From Streptomyces reniochalinae (GTDB taxonomy: Bacteria > Actinomycetota > Actinomycetes > Streptomycetales > Streptomycetaceae): DNA of 64,000 nucleotides. The notes under the pieces were generated by a model. The model searched no databases and was not told the origin of the DNA. It was given only the letters and a program-made list of their open reading frames with translations. Every line of letters begins with the position of its first letter. The first letter of the stretch is position 1. The stretch spans positions 434,001-498,000 of the forward strand of contig NZ_QOIM01000038.1 in NCBI RefSeq assembly GCF_003323735.1. Reading direction: 5' to 3'. The translations under genes were made by a program, and so were the position numbers. Shown one piece after another: positions 1 through 8,041 of the stretch.

Positions 1-320
1 CCCTTGCCCAGGAAACCGGAGGCGCCCGCGCGCAGCGCACCGACGACGTACTCGTCCACCTCGAACGTGGTGAGGATGACGACGTGGACGTCGGCCAGGC
101 CCGGGTCGGCGCCGATGGCGCGCGTGGCGGCCAGACCGTCGGTGCCGGGCATCCGGATGTCCATCAGCACCACGTCGGCGCCCCGTTGCCGCACCAGCGC
201 CACGGCCTCGTCGCCGTCGGCCGCCTCGCCCACGACCTCCATGTCGGCCTCGGAGTCGACCAGCACCCGGAACGCGCTGCGCAACAGCGCCTGGTCGTCG
301 GCGAGTACGACACGGATCAT
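1..320 (-). CDS. LuxR/NarL-family response regulator (partial, N-terminal receiver domain only)
   Basis: The reverse strand from the ATG at 320 reads MIRVVLADDQALLRSAF, a typical receiver start with the acidic pair DD. The phospho-acceptor is the Asp in VVLMDIRMPGTDG and the conserved Lys lies in GFLGKG. The window edge cuts the gene after the receiver, so the helix-turn-helix output domain is not visible. The start overlaps the stop of the kinase gene by 4 bp (ATGA), so the two are translationally coupled. It would be phosphorylated by the adjacent kinase and act as a transcription factor. NarL type is inferred from the kinase class. Confidence 0.9.
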   Translation of the reverse strand, partial: MIRVVLADDQALLRSAFRVLVDSEADMEVVGEAADGDEAVALVRQRGADVVLMDIRMPGTDGLAATRAIGADPGLADVHVVILTTFEVDEYVVGALRAGASGFLGK

Positions 321-1645
321 GCCGGGGTCTCCTTGCGTGGCGCCGTCGTCTCCAGCGGCAACCGTACGTGGACGCGGAAGCCGCCACCTGGCAGCGGTCC
401 CGTCTCGCACGCGCCGTGCAGCGCCGCCGCCCGCTCCCGCATGCCGACCAGGCCGTGCCCGCCGCTGCCGGTCTCGCCGCCGGCGGCGGGAACCGCGGTG
501 CCGGACTCGTCCGGCACCGGCTCCACCGCGCCGCCTTCCGCGCTCTCGCCACCGCCCGCCCCGTCGTCGACGACGGTGATGTCCAGCGCCTCCACGTCGC
601 GCCGGATGCGCACCTGTGCGAAGGCGCCGGTGCCCGCGTGCTTCTGCACGTTGGTGAGCGCCTCCTGGACGACCCGGTAGGCCGTCAGATCCACCGCGGA
701 GGACAGCGGGGCGGCGCCGGGGGCGAGCGCGGGCGCGGCCACCGAGACAGAGAGCCCCGCGTGCCGGAAGCCGTCCACCAGCTCCTGGAGCACCTCCAAG
801 CCCGGCGCCGGCTCGGTGGGGGCGGTACTCTCCCCCGACTGGCGCAGCAGCCCGACGGTGGTCTGGAGCTCGGCCAGCGCGTGCCGGCTGGCGTCCCTGA
901 CGTGGGCGAGGGCCTGTTTGGCCTGGTCGGGGCGTTTGTCCATGACGTGCGAGGCCACTCCCGCCTGCACGTTGACCAGCGCGATGTGGTGCGCGACCAC
1001 GTCGTGCAGTTCCCTGGCGATCCGCATGCGCTCCTCCGCCACGCGGCGCCTGGCCTCCTCTTCGCGGGTGCGCTCGGCCCGCTCGGCACGCTCCCGGATC
1101 GCGTCGACGAAGGCGCGCCGGTTGCGGACCGCCTCACCGACGGCGGCGGCCAGCGCCGTCCAGGCGAGGACGCCGAGGTTCTCCTGCGCGTACCAGGGCC
1201 GGGCACCGAAGATCATGGCCACGGCGGTGAGCGCACCGACCGTGACCGCGCCGACCTGCCAGCTGGTGCGCCTGTCGGTGGTGTTGCTGACGGTGTAGAG
1301 CGCGATGACCGGGGCCACCACCAGCGAGGCCTGGCGGTCGGAGCTGGAGGCGGACCCGGGGCTGCCGGCGATCAGGGCGACGACCGAGACCAGGCTGGTC
1401 AGCAGCAGCACCGGCATCGGGGCGCGGCGGCGCAGCGCCAGTACCCCGCAGGAGAGCGTGGCCAGCAGCGCGGTCTGCGCCGTGACGTCACGCTCGGCGA
1501 AGCGGGGCTGTCCGTCGGGACCGTGCGGCTCGGTGGCGGCGCCGAGGAGGATGCAGACCAGAGCCCCCGCGGCGATGAGGGCGTCGACCGCGTAGGGGTG
1601 CGCCCGCAGGCGCTCGCGGATGTCGCGCAGTGTCACGGCAGGCAC
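317..1645 (-). CDS. Two-component sensor histidine kinase (HisKA_3 / NarL-partner type)
   Basis: 442 aa membrane kinase. The N-terminal ~165 residues contain several hydrophobic helices (around 20-36, 55-70, 78-95, 107-120, 131-147) with little extracytoplasmic sequence, so it probably senses a membrane-associated signal. A charged linker leads to the H-box RELHDVVAHH with the phosphorylated His at about 214 (HisKA_3 dimerisation domain). The HATPase region carries VVDDGAGGG and GHGLVGMRERA near the C terminus. A low-complexity insert rich in Glu, Gly and Pro sits inside the ATPase domain at about 370-395. It overlaps the downstream response regulator by 4 bp. The signal is unknown. Confidence 0.93.
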   Translation of the reverse strand: MPAVTLRDIRERLRAHPYAVDALIAAGALVCILLGAATEPHGPDGQPRFAERDVTAQTALLATLSCGVLALRRRAPMPVLLLTSLVSVVALIAGSPGSASSSDRQASLVVAPVIALYTVSNTTDRRTSWQVGAVTVGALTAVAMIFGARPWYAQENLGVLAWTALAAAVGEAVRNRRAFVDAIRERAERAERTREEEARRRVAEERMRIARELHDVVAHHIALVNVQAGVASHVMDKRPDQAKQALAHVRDASRHALAELQTTVGLLRQSGESTAPTEPAPGLEVLQELVDGFRHAGLSVSVAAPALAPGAAPLSSAVDLTAYRVVQEALTNVQKHAGTGAFAQVRIRRDVEALDITVVDDGAGGGESAEGGAVEPVPDESGTAVPAAGGETGSGGHGLVGMRERAAALHGACETGPLPGGGFRVHVRLPLETTAPRKETPA

Positions 1646-1690
1646 CGTCAGGCCCGGCTCTCCTGGTCTGTTCTTGTGTGGGGGCGGTGG

Positions 1691-1969
1691 TCAGCCGGGG
1701 ATGAGTCCGTTGTCACCCAGCATGTCCCGCACCTCTTCGAGGGTGGCGTCCGGGGCGGGCAGGATCAGCTCGGAGGGCTCCAGCGCGTCGTCGGGCAGCG
1801 GGCTGCCCAGCCTGCGCACCGCGTCCAGCAGCGCGCCGAGAGTGCGGCGGAAGCCCGCCTCGTCGCCGTTCTCCATCTCCTCCAGGAGCTCGTCGTCCAG
1901 CTTGTTCAGCTCGACGAAGTGCCTGTCGTCCAGCTGCACCTGGCCTTCGCCCATGATCCGCACGATCAT
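1691..1969 (-). CDS. pspAA: PspA-associated protein PspAA
   Basis: 92 aa, starting MIVRIMGEGQVQLDD and rich in acidic residues. This is the small PspAA domain found next to PspA in actinobacteria. It lies 45 bp downstream of pspA in the same direction, so the two probably form one transcript. By family knowledge PspAA proteins accompany PspA in the envelope-stress response; the molecular role is not defined. No membrane segment or signal peptide is visible, so it should be cytoplasmic. Confidence 0.85.
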   Translation of the reverse strand: MIVRIMGEGQVQLDDRHFVELNKLDDELLEEMENGDEAGFRRTLGALLDAVRRLGSPLPDDALEPSELILPAPDATLEEVRDMLGDNGLIPG

Positions 1970-2014
1970 GTCGCTCTCCTCCTCGGGCTGCGGGGGATGC
2001 CGCTCACGCCCGGC

Positions 2015-2833
2015 TCAGTCCTTGTTGAACCGGGGCGTGTCCTGCTGCGGGGCGTTGCTCGCCTGGCCTCCCTCGCCCTGGCCGCCTTCGCCCTGGCCGC
2101 CTTCGAGGGCCTGCTGGCCGCCGCTGCTGCCGCCGGCCAGTTCGGCCTTCATCCGCTGGAGCTCCAGCTCCACGTCGCCGCCGCCGGAGAGGCGGTCGAG
2201 CTCGGCGGTGATGTCGTCCTTGGCCATCCCGGACTGGTCGTCCAGAGCGCCGGAGGCCAGCAGCTCGTCGATGGCACCGGAGCGGGCCTGGAGCTGTGCC
2301 GTCTTGTCCTCGGCACGCTGGATGGCCATGCCGACGTCGCCCATCTCCTCGGAGATGCCGGAGAAGGCCTCGCCGATCCGGGTCTGGGCCTGGGCAGCCG
2401 TGTAGGTGGCCTTGATCGTCTCCTTCTTGGTGCGGAACGCGTCCACCTTCGCCTGGAGCCGCTGCGCCGCCAGCGTCAGCTTCTCCTCCTCGCCCTGGAG
2501 GGTCTGGTGCTGCCCCTCCAGGTCCGTGACCTGCTGCTGGAGGGCCGACTTGCGGGACAGCGCCTCCCTGGCCAGATCCTCACGCCCGAGAGCCAGGGCC
2601 TTCTTGCCCTGGTCCTCCAGCTTCGAGGACTGCCCCTGCAACTGGGTCATCTGCAACTCGAGGCGCTTGCGGGAGGTCGCGACGTCGGCGACGCCCCTGC
2701 GCACCTTCTGCAGCAGCTCCAGCTGTTTCTGGTACGAGTAGTCGAGCGTCTCGCGCGGGTCCTCAGCCCGGTCCAGGGCCTTGTTGGCCTTCGCGCGGAA
2801 GATCATCCCCATACGCTTCATGACACCGCTCAT
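2015..2833 (-). CDS. pspA: PspA/IM30 (Vipp1) family envelope-stress protein
   Basis: The ATG at 2833 gives 272 aa beginning MSGVMKRMGMIFRAKANKALDRAEDP, the normal PspA start with an amphipathic N-terminal helix followed by the conserved ALD.AEDP motif. The upstream in-frame extension is Pro/Arg-rich and unlike the family. Residues ~25-220 are charged coiled-coil helices (repeated LELQMTQLQ and LEGQHQTLQGEEEKL segments). The C-terminal 40 residues are a low-complexity Gly/Gln/Glu tail with a repeated GGQGEGGQGEGGQ stretch. PspA binds the inner face of the membrane, oligomerises and protects membrane integrity. It is followed by pspAA. Confidence 0.93.
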   Translation of the reverse strand: MSGVMKRMGMIFRAKANKALDRAEDPRETLDYSYQKQLELLQKVRRGVADVATSRKRLELQMTQLQGQSSKLEDQGKKALALGREDLAREALSRKSALQQQVTDLEGQHQTLQGEEEKLTLAAQRLQAKVDAFRTKKETIKATYTAAQAQTRIGEAFSGISEEMGDVGMAIQRAEDKTAQLQARSGAIDELLASGALDDQSGMAKDDITAELDRLSGGGDVELELQRMKAELAGGSSGGQQALEGGQGEGGQGEGGQASNAPQQDTPRFNKD

Positions 2834-3021
2834 GGGCTTCGCGCGCCCCCTTCGTAACGGACTCAAACCCTCGGCAGATCTACTGGTCCCCAGAGTACGG
2901 GGCCCTCTTCCATTACCGCACCGTTCGGGCACCGATGCGCTCCTCCTGGAGGACGATCAGTCCCGTGTCCTCTCCGGCGCAGGGAGTAGGTGCCTCTCAG
3001 CGGCGGGGGCCGTCCGAACCG

Positions 3022-3047
3022 GCCTCCCCCCAGGGGCTGGGGGGCAC
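3022..3047. repeat. GC-rich palindromic intergenic element
   Basis: A run of C6, AGGGGCT and G6 forms a short hairpin (CCCCCCAG / CTGGGGGG) in the divergent intergenic region between pspA and the DUF3043 gene. It resembles the short C/G-run hairpins scattered through Streptomyces intergenic DNA, and a related element occurs inside aceE at 17198-17234. A terminator role is unlikely because both flanking genes point away from it. Confidence 0.4.
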
Positions 3048-3073
3048 TCACACTCACACCGTACTCTTGAGGT

Positions 3074-3670
3074 GTGTTCCGTAGCCGTTCGAAAGAAGGG
3101 CAGGCCGTGAAGTCCCCCGAGGACCGGGCCGAGCCCAGACAGCCCCGCGACCCGCAGGCCCCCAAGGGCCGGCCGACCCCCAAGCGCAACGAGGCGCGCG
3201 GGCCACGCCGCCCCATGTCCAGCGGCCCGATGACCCGCAAGGACGCCGCCAAGCGGCAGCGGGAGGCCCGCAGGGCCGACGCGGTCAAGCAGCGTGAGGC
3301 GCTGGCGGGGGGTGACGAGCGCTATCTGCCCGCCAGGGACAAGGGCCCGGTGCGGCGGCTGGCGCGCGACTTCGTCGACTCGCGCTACAGCGTGGCCGAG
3401 TTCTTCCTGCCCCTGGCCGTGATCATCCTGGTGCTGAGCATGCTGCCCTCGCCGCAGCTGCGGAGCATCTCGCTGCTGCTGTGGCTCGTGGTGATCATCC
3501 TGATCGTCCTCGACTCCATCGGCATCGCCGTCCGGCTGAAGAAGAAGATCGCTGAGCAGCACCCGAAGGAGAACCGCAGGGGCGCCGTCGCCTACGCGCT
3601 GATGCGGACCCTCCAGATGCGCCGCATGCGCCTGCCCAAGCCGCAGGTCAAACGCGGCGAGAAGCCCTGA
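3074..3670 (+). CDS. DUF3043 family membrane protein
   Basis: 198 aa from the GTG at 3074 (MFRSRSKEGQAV, the common family start). Residues 1-90 are hydrophilic and basic (many Lys/Arg/Pro). Two adjacent transmembrane helices follow at about 114-128 and 134-155, then a basic C-terminal tail. The domain matches the DUF3043 family common in actinobacteria; its function is unknown. It is divergent from pspA, and its stop overlaps the reading frame of the following methyltransferase. Confidence 0.85.
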   Translation: MFRSRSKEGQAVKSPEDRAEPRQPRDPQAPKGRPTPKRNEARGPRRPMSSGPMTRKDAAKRQREARRADAVKQREALAGGDERYLPARDKGPVRRLARDFVDSRYSVAEFFLPLAVIILVLSMLPSPQLRSISLLLWLVVIILIVLDSIGIAVRLKKKIAEQHPKENRRGAVAYALMRTLQMRRMRLPKPQVKRGEKP

Positions 3671-3726
3671 TCGGGCACGAGCTGGTCGCCCGGCAGCTCG
3701 AGGAGCGGATCGCTGCGCACTTCGAG

Positions 3727-4410
3727 GTGGGGCGCCGGCTGCGGGTGCTGGACGTCGCTCTCGGCGACGGCGCGCAGGCGCTGCGGCTGGCCCGCGGCGG
3801 ACACCAGGTGACGGGTCTCGAGTCCGATCCGGGACGGCTGGCCGCGTTCACCTCGGCGCTGGAGACGGAGCCCGAGGGCATACGGGCGCGGTTCCGCGCG
3901 CTGGCGGGCAGCGGCCAGGACACCGGGGCCCACTTCCTGCCCGGCACGTTCGACCTGGTGCTCTGCCACGGCGTGCTCGACCGCGCGAAGGACCCGGACA
4001 GCACGCTGGCCGGGCTCGCGCGGGTGCTGGATTCCGGAGGGCTGCTGTCGCTGGTGATCCCGAACGCGGCGGCCCGCGCGATGCGTCCCGGGCTCGCCGG
4101 GGACTGGCGGGCGGCGCGGGCGGCGCTCGTGGCCCAGCCCGAGGAGAGCGACCGCTTCCTGCGGCTGGAGGCCCTGACCTCGTTCCTGGCGCGGATCGGA
4201 GTGCCGATGGAGTGCTGGTACGGCGTGGGTGTCTTCGCGGCGGGCGGCTCCCACGGGGCCGCCGGGGCGGCGCTCTGGCAGGAGCAGGCCGCGGGCGCGG
4301 CCGACGAGGCGACCGCCGAGGCGGCTGCCGCCGTGGAGGAGCTCGCCTGCCGGATGGACCCCTACCGGGGCGTCGCCCCGTCCCTGCACCTGTTCGGGGT
4401 ACGCGGCTGA
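3727..4410 (+). CDS. Class I SAM-dependent methyltransferase
   Basis: Shows the Rossmann methyltransferase motifs: LRVLDVALGDGAQALRLA (motif I, SAM binding), GLESDPGRLAAF (acidic residue for the ribose) and FDLVLCHGVLDRA (motif II region), followed by LARVLDSGGLLSLVIPN. The substrate is unknown. The start is uncertain: the frame is open upstream to 3556 and encodes the family-like ALIGHELVARQLEERIA, but no ATG, GTG or TTG occurs there. Either GTG 3727 or a non-standard start such as CTG 3667 is used. It directly follows the DUF3043 gene. Confidence 0.85.
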   Translation: MGRRLRVLDVALGDGAQALRLARGGHQVTGLESDPGRLAAFTSALETEPEGIRARFRALAGSGQDTGAHFLPGTFDLVLCHGVLDRAKDPDSTLAGLARVLDSGGLLSLVIPNAAARAMRPGLAGDWRAARAALVAQPEESDRFLRLEALTSFLARIGVPMECWYGVGVFAAGGSHGAAGAALWQEQAAGAADEATAEAAAAVEELACRMDPYRGVAPSLHLFGVRG

Positions 4411-4500
4411 GGCGGCCCCCGGCGTACGCGGCCCGGACAGCCTGTCCGGGCACGCGGCCCGGGAGACTCCCGCGCACGCGGCTGAGACAGGCGGTGGGGC

Positions 4501-4539
4501 GCGCTCCCCGGAGGGCGCGTGTGCGCCTCCGGGGAGCGC
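4501..4539. terminator. Strong hairpin between convergent genes
   Basis: GCGCTCCCCGGAGGGCGC, then the loop GTGT, then GCGCCTCCGGGGAGCGC, a stem of about 17 bp with one bulge. It sits between the convergent methyltransferase and the 4603-5040 gene. No U-tract, as is usual in this GC-rich genus. It probably acts as a bidirectional terminator. Confidence 0.6.
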
Positions 4540-4602
4540 TCGTCCGGCCTCGTGCCCGCCCTTCTCCGGCAGGCGAGCGGGCGGGCAGACCGCGCTGGGG
4601 GC

Positions 4603-5040
4603 TCAGACCGCCGGGAGCTGGCTCTCCGGCGGCTCGCGGAGCTCTATGTCGGCGATGTCGATGCCCTGCTCGCGTGCCAGGTGTGCCAGCGTCTCGGCCC
4701 TGGCCTCCTCGGGAGCCTCCGTGTCGATGAAGGCCCCCAGCCACTCCCCCGTCCGCCGGTTGTAGGCGAGGCGGCGGGACGCGGCCGCACTGCTGATGGT
4801 GCCGGTCTCCTCCACCGCGAAGTCCGTGCCGATGAGCGCCTTGCCGACATGGGCCGCGCAGGCGTCCATGAAGCGGGGGCTGGGACGCTCGTCGCCGCCG
4901 TAGAAGAAGGCCTCGATCTGCTCGGGCCCGCGCACGGACCGCTCGGCGAAGATCCCCGCCTTCTTCAGCGTCGTCAGGGCCTTCTCGCGTTTGTCGGCCG
5001 GGCCCCGCAGGACCACGTAAACAGCGCCACGTACGTTCAT
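4603..5040 (-). CDS. Conserved hypothetical protein (145 aa)
   Basis: The ATG at 5040 gives MNVRGAVYVVLRGPADKREKALTTLKKAGIFAE. The frame upstream is Arg-rich and non-protein-like, so this start is preferred. It is a soluble mixed alpha/beta protein with no signal peptide or membrane segment. The sequence FFYGGDERPSPRFMDACAAHVGKALIGTDFAVEE looks well conserved, but I do not recognise a named domain. It lies just upstream (reverse strand) of a methyltransferase terminator and next to another small unknown gene. No function assigned. Confidence 0.7.
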   Translation of the reverse strand: MNVRGAVYVVLRGPADKREKALTTLKKAGIFAERSVRGPEQIEAFFYGGDERPSPRFMDACAAHVGKALIGTDFAVEETGTISSAAASRRLAYNRRTGEWLGAFIDTEAPEEARAETLAHLAREQGIDIADIELREPPESQLPAV

Positions 5041-5168
5041 GCGCACCGAGGGTAGCGGCTCGGCCCGGGTTTCCGCGCAACGCGTCGCGGGCGCACGGAA
5101 GTTGGCGGGCGCACGGCGCCGTGGCCCCCGTCGCCGGGCGGCGCGCGCGGGGCGCCGCCCGGCGTGGC

Positions 5169-5411
5169 TCACTCCTCGGCGGCGCCCTCGTCCTCGCCCT
5201 CCGCGCCGGAGGCGTCGTGCAGGCTCATCGGGCCGTAGACCGTGGAGCCGTCCTCCTGGAGGGTCACCTGATCGGTGCCGCCCTCCAGCAGCTCCCGCCA
5301 GACCTCGCCGATCCACGACTCGGCGTCCGACTGGGTGGGGAACTCCTCGGGCTGGACCGCCGGTTCCGCCTGCGAACCGTCGGCCTTCTCGAACCGCCAC
5401 GTCCACGCCAT
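5169..5411 (-). CDS. Conserved small acidic protein (80 aa)
   Basis: Begins MAWTWRFEKADGSQAEP and ends in an acidic tail (GAEGEDEGAAEE). The aromatic-rich start and the core FPTQSDAESWIGEVWRELLEGGTDQVTL look like a compact folded domain of the type found as a short single-copy protein in streptomycetes. I know of no assigned function. It is divergent from the cobU-like gene, with about 85 bp between the starts. Confidence 0.7.
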   Translation of the reverse strand: MAWTWRFEKADGSQAEPAVQPEEFPTQSDAESWIGEVWRELLEGGTDQVTLQEDGSTVYGPMSLHDASGAEGEDEGAAEE

Positions 5412-5495
5412 CGATGCCTCCGTCAGATCGGCAGTTGCTCCCGGAAGCGTAGTCCCCTGTGCGCGTCCGGCGGCAGGTCAGGAGACGATCGGTGG

Positions 5496-6710
5496 GTGGA
5501 ACTCACTCTGCTCGGCACCGGCTCACCCGCCGGCCTCCCCGCGCCCGACTGCCCCTGCGCGCGCTGCGCCGCCGCGAGAGGCGACCGGGCACGCGCCGCG
5601 ACCGCGCTGCTGGTGGACGGCACGCTGCTGCTCGACCTCACCCCCGGGCCCGCCTTCGCCGCCGCCCGCGCCGGCGCGTCGCTCAGCGGCGTACGCCAGG
5701 TGCTGCTGACGCACCCGCACGACGGGCCCGCGCTGGAGGTGCCCGCGGGACTGCCCGCGCCCGTGCGGGTGCCGGAACGGCAGGAACTGGCGCTGATCAG
5801 CGGACACCGCGTGCAGGCCCTCGCCCTGGACGCGCCCGGCACCGGCTACCTGGTGACGGGCCCCGACGCCCGCAGGCTGCTGTACCTGCCGCCGGGCGCG
5901 GCGCCCGCGGGTACGGGCACCCCGCACACGTACGGCGCACCCTGCGACCTGGTGCTGCTGGACGTCCTGGGCCGCCCCGACGCGCTGGCCGCGCTGCGGG
6001 ACGCCGGGGCCGTCGGCCCCGCCACGGACGTGCTGGCCGTCCACATCGGGCACGAGGTGCCGCCCGGGGACGAACTGCACCGGCGGCTGGCGGCGGCGGG
6101 CGCCCACACCGTCCCCGACGGTACGACGCTCGCCGTCGGCGAGTGGGACAGCGCCCTGGACCTGCCCCAGGCCCCCCGGCGCACCCTCGTACTGGGCGGA
6201 GCCCGCTCCGGCAAGTCCGTGGAGGCCGAACGGCGGCTGGCCGCCTTCCCCGGCGTGGTCTACGTGGCCACCGGCGGCAGCCGCGACGACGACCCCGAAT
6301 GGGGCGCCCGGGTGGCCGAACACCGCGAACGCCGCCCCACCTCGTGGCGCACCGAGGAGACCTGCGACCTGGTACCCCTGCTCGCGGACCCGGGGCCGCC
6401 GCTGCTGATCGACTGCCTGTCGCTGTGGCTGACCCGCACGATGGACGAGATCGAGGCCTGGGACGACACCCTGTGGGCGCGCGGCGGCGCCACCGCGCTG
6501 GCCGAGCGGACGGAGGCACTGGTGGCGGCGGTGCGGACCACCCCGCGGCGGCTGGTCGCGGTCAGCAACGAGGTCGGCTCGGGGGTCGTGCCCGCCACCC
6601 CCGCCGGGCGCCGCTTCCGCGACGAACTCGGCCGCCTCAACGCCCGGTTCGCCGACGAGTGCGAGCACGTCCTGCTGACCGTCGCCGGCGTGCCCGTGCC
6701 CCTGCGGTGA
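5496..6710 (+). CDS. cobU: MBL-fold domain fused to adenosylcobinamide kinase / guanylyltransferase (CobU)
   Basis: 404 aa from GTG 5496 (VELTLLGTGSPAGLP), with AGGAG about 12 nt upstream. Residues 1-225 resemble a metallo-beta-lactamase fold (LLGTGSP at the start, LLTHPHDGP around residue 75), but the metal site is reduced to HPHD without the usual later ligands. Residues ~228-404 are CobU: P-loop GGARSGKS at ~232-239, DCLSLWLTR and NEVGSGVVPATPAGR. CobU phosphorylates adenosylcobinamide and transfers GMP to it in cobalamin nucleotide-loop assembly. cobT and cobS follow in the same direction. No riboswitch is visible upstream. Confidence 0.9.
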   Translation: MELTLLGTGSPAGLPAPDCPCARCAAARGDRARAATALLVDGTLLLDLTPGPAFAAARAGASLSGVRQVLLTHPHDGPALEVPAGLPAPVRVPERQELALISGHRVQALALDAPGTGYLVTGPDARRLLYLPPGAAPAGTGTPHTYGAPCDLVLLDVLGRPDALAALRDAGAVGPATDVLAVHIGHEVPPGDELHRRLAAAGAHTVPDGTTLAVGEWDSALDLPQAPRRTLVLGGARSGKSVEAERRLAAFPGVVYVATGGSRDDDPEWGARVAEHRERRPTSWRTEETCDLVPLLADPGPPLLIDCLSLWLTRTMDEIEAWDDTLWARGGATALAERTEALVAAVRTTPRRLVAVSNEVGSGVVPATPAGRRFRDELGRLNARFADECEHVLLTVAGVPVPLR

Positions 6711-6809
6711 GCCCGCCGGCGGCCCCGCGGGACGGTGCGGGACCCCGCCCGGATCCCCACGCCCCGCGAGGGATGAAGCGTGCGAGGGACTCACGTACGC
6801 TCCCAGATC

Positions 6810-7910
6810 ATGAGCGAGCGCAGCCTGGACCTTGACGACTTCTCCGACCTCATCGAACGGCCGCACGGCGCCCTGCGGCGGCAGGCCGAGGAGCGGCGGA
6901 CACGGACCGGGCTGCCCCCGCAGGCGCTCGGGCGCCTCGACGACCTGGGCGAATGGCTCAGCTCCGCCCAGGCCCAGGTCCCGGTACGCCCCGTCGCCGA
7001 CCCCCGGCTCGTCGTGTTCGCCGGCGACCACGGCGTCGCCGGACTCGGCGTCTCCGCGCGCGAGGCCGGCACCGCCCACCACCTCGTGCGCGCGCTGCTC
7101 GACGGCGCCTCCCCGGCCGCCGTACTGGCGCGGCGCTTCGAGGTGCCGGTGCGCGTCGTCGACATGGCGCTGGACTGCGACCCGGCCGAACTGCCCGCCG
7201 AGGTCACCCGGCACCGGGTGCGGCGCTCCTCGGGGCGGCTCGATACCGAGGACACCCTCACGCTCCAGGAAGCCGAAGAGGCCTTCCGCGCCGGCATGGC
7301 CGTCGCGGACGAAGAAGCCGACGCGGGCTGCGACCTCGTCGTCCTCGGCGACCTCAGCGTCGGCGGGACCACCGCGGCGGGCGCCCTGGTCGCCGCCCTG
7401 TGCGGCACCGACGCCTCCGTGGTGACGGGGCGCGGAGGCGGCCGCATCGACGACCTGACGTGGATGCGCAAGTGCGCCGCCATCCGGGACGGGCTGCGCC
7501 GAGCCCGCCCCGTGCTGGGCGACCAGCTCCACCTGCTGGCCACCGTCGGCGGCGCCGACCTGACCGCCATGACCGGCTTCCTCCTCCAGTGCGCGGTACG
7601 CCACACCCCCGTGATCCTCGACGGCGTCGTCTCCGCGGCCTGCGCGCTGGTCGGCCAGCGGGTGGCCTTCCGCGCGCCCGACTGGTGGCTCGCCGGGCAG
7701 CTGGGCGGCGAGCCCGCCCACGCCAAGGCGCTCGACCGGCTCGCCGCCGACCCGCTCCTGGAACAGGGCGTCGCCGTCGGCGGCGGCACCGGGGCGCTGC
7801 TGGCACTGCCGCTGGTGCGGGCCGCCGCCGCGCTGGCGGCGGAGCTGCCCGTACCCGAGAGCGAGCCTGCGCCCTCCCCCACCGAGCAGAGCACCCTCGA
7901 CGCCACCTGA
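6810..7910 (+). CDS. cobT: Nicotinate-nucleotide--dimethylbenzimidazole phosphoribosyltransferase (CobT), atypical active site
   Basis: 366 aa from ATG 6810 (MSERSLDLDDFSDLIERPH). Family landmarks: FAGDHGVAGLGVS, VVLGDLSVGGTTAAGALVAAL, VTGRGGGRIDD, VILDGVVSAA and GGEPAHAKALDRL. CobT makes alpha-ribazole phosphate from NaMN and a benzimidazole. Odd point: the C-terminal motif is usually LGEGTGA, where Glu is the catalytic base in Salmonella CobT (Glu317); here it reads AVGGGTGA. The GEMGIGNTT motif is GDLSVGGTT. The protein may be catalytically altered or prefer another ligand. It lies between cobU and cobS. Confidence 0.88.
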   Translation: MSERSLDLDDFSDLIERPHGALRRQAEERRTRTGLPPQALGRLDDLGEWLSSAQAQVPVRPVADPRLVVFAGDHGVAGLGVSAREAGTAHHLVRALLDGASPAAVLARRFEVPVRVVDMALDCDPAELPAEVTRHRVRRSSGRLDTEDTLTLQEAEEAFRAGMAVADEEADAGCDLVVLGDLSVGGTTAAGALVAALCGTDASVVTGRGGGRIDDLTWMRKCAAIRDGLRRARPVLGDQLHLLATVGGADLTAMTGFLLQCAVRHTPVILDGVVSAACALVGQRVAFRAPDWWLAGQLGGEPAHAKALDRLAADPLLEQGVAVGGGTGALLALPLVRAAAALAAELPVPESEPAPSPTEQSTLDAT

Positions 7911-8041
7911 AGCCCGCGACTCGCGCCCACCCTCCGGTGGGGTGCCCCCGCTGCCGCCCCCGGCGACGGCCCTTCCCCATGGCTGTGCCGGCGCTCAAGG
8001 GGCCGCCCCGACGCCGTGGCGGCCCGGTAACGTGCTCGGCC

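Noticed and set aside
368..2857. Long forward-strand ORF (829 codons) opposite the kinase and pspA genes
   Set aside because: Arg/Gly/Ala-rich translation with no domains; it is antisense to well-supported genes. Similar shadows at 5523-7721, 12658-14130, 16763-19552, 27548-30880 and 58813-61635 were rejected for the same reason.
5412..5495. Second cobalamin riboswitch before the cobUTS genes
   Set aside because: The 85-bp gap is too short and lacks the B12-box and GCCACTG/GGGAAGGC pair seen at 32052-32222.
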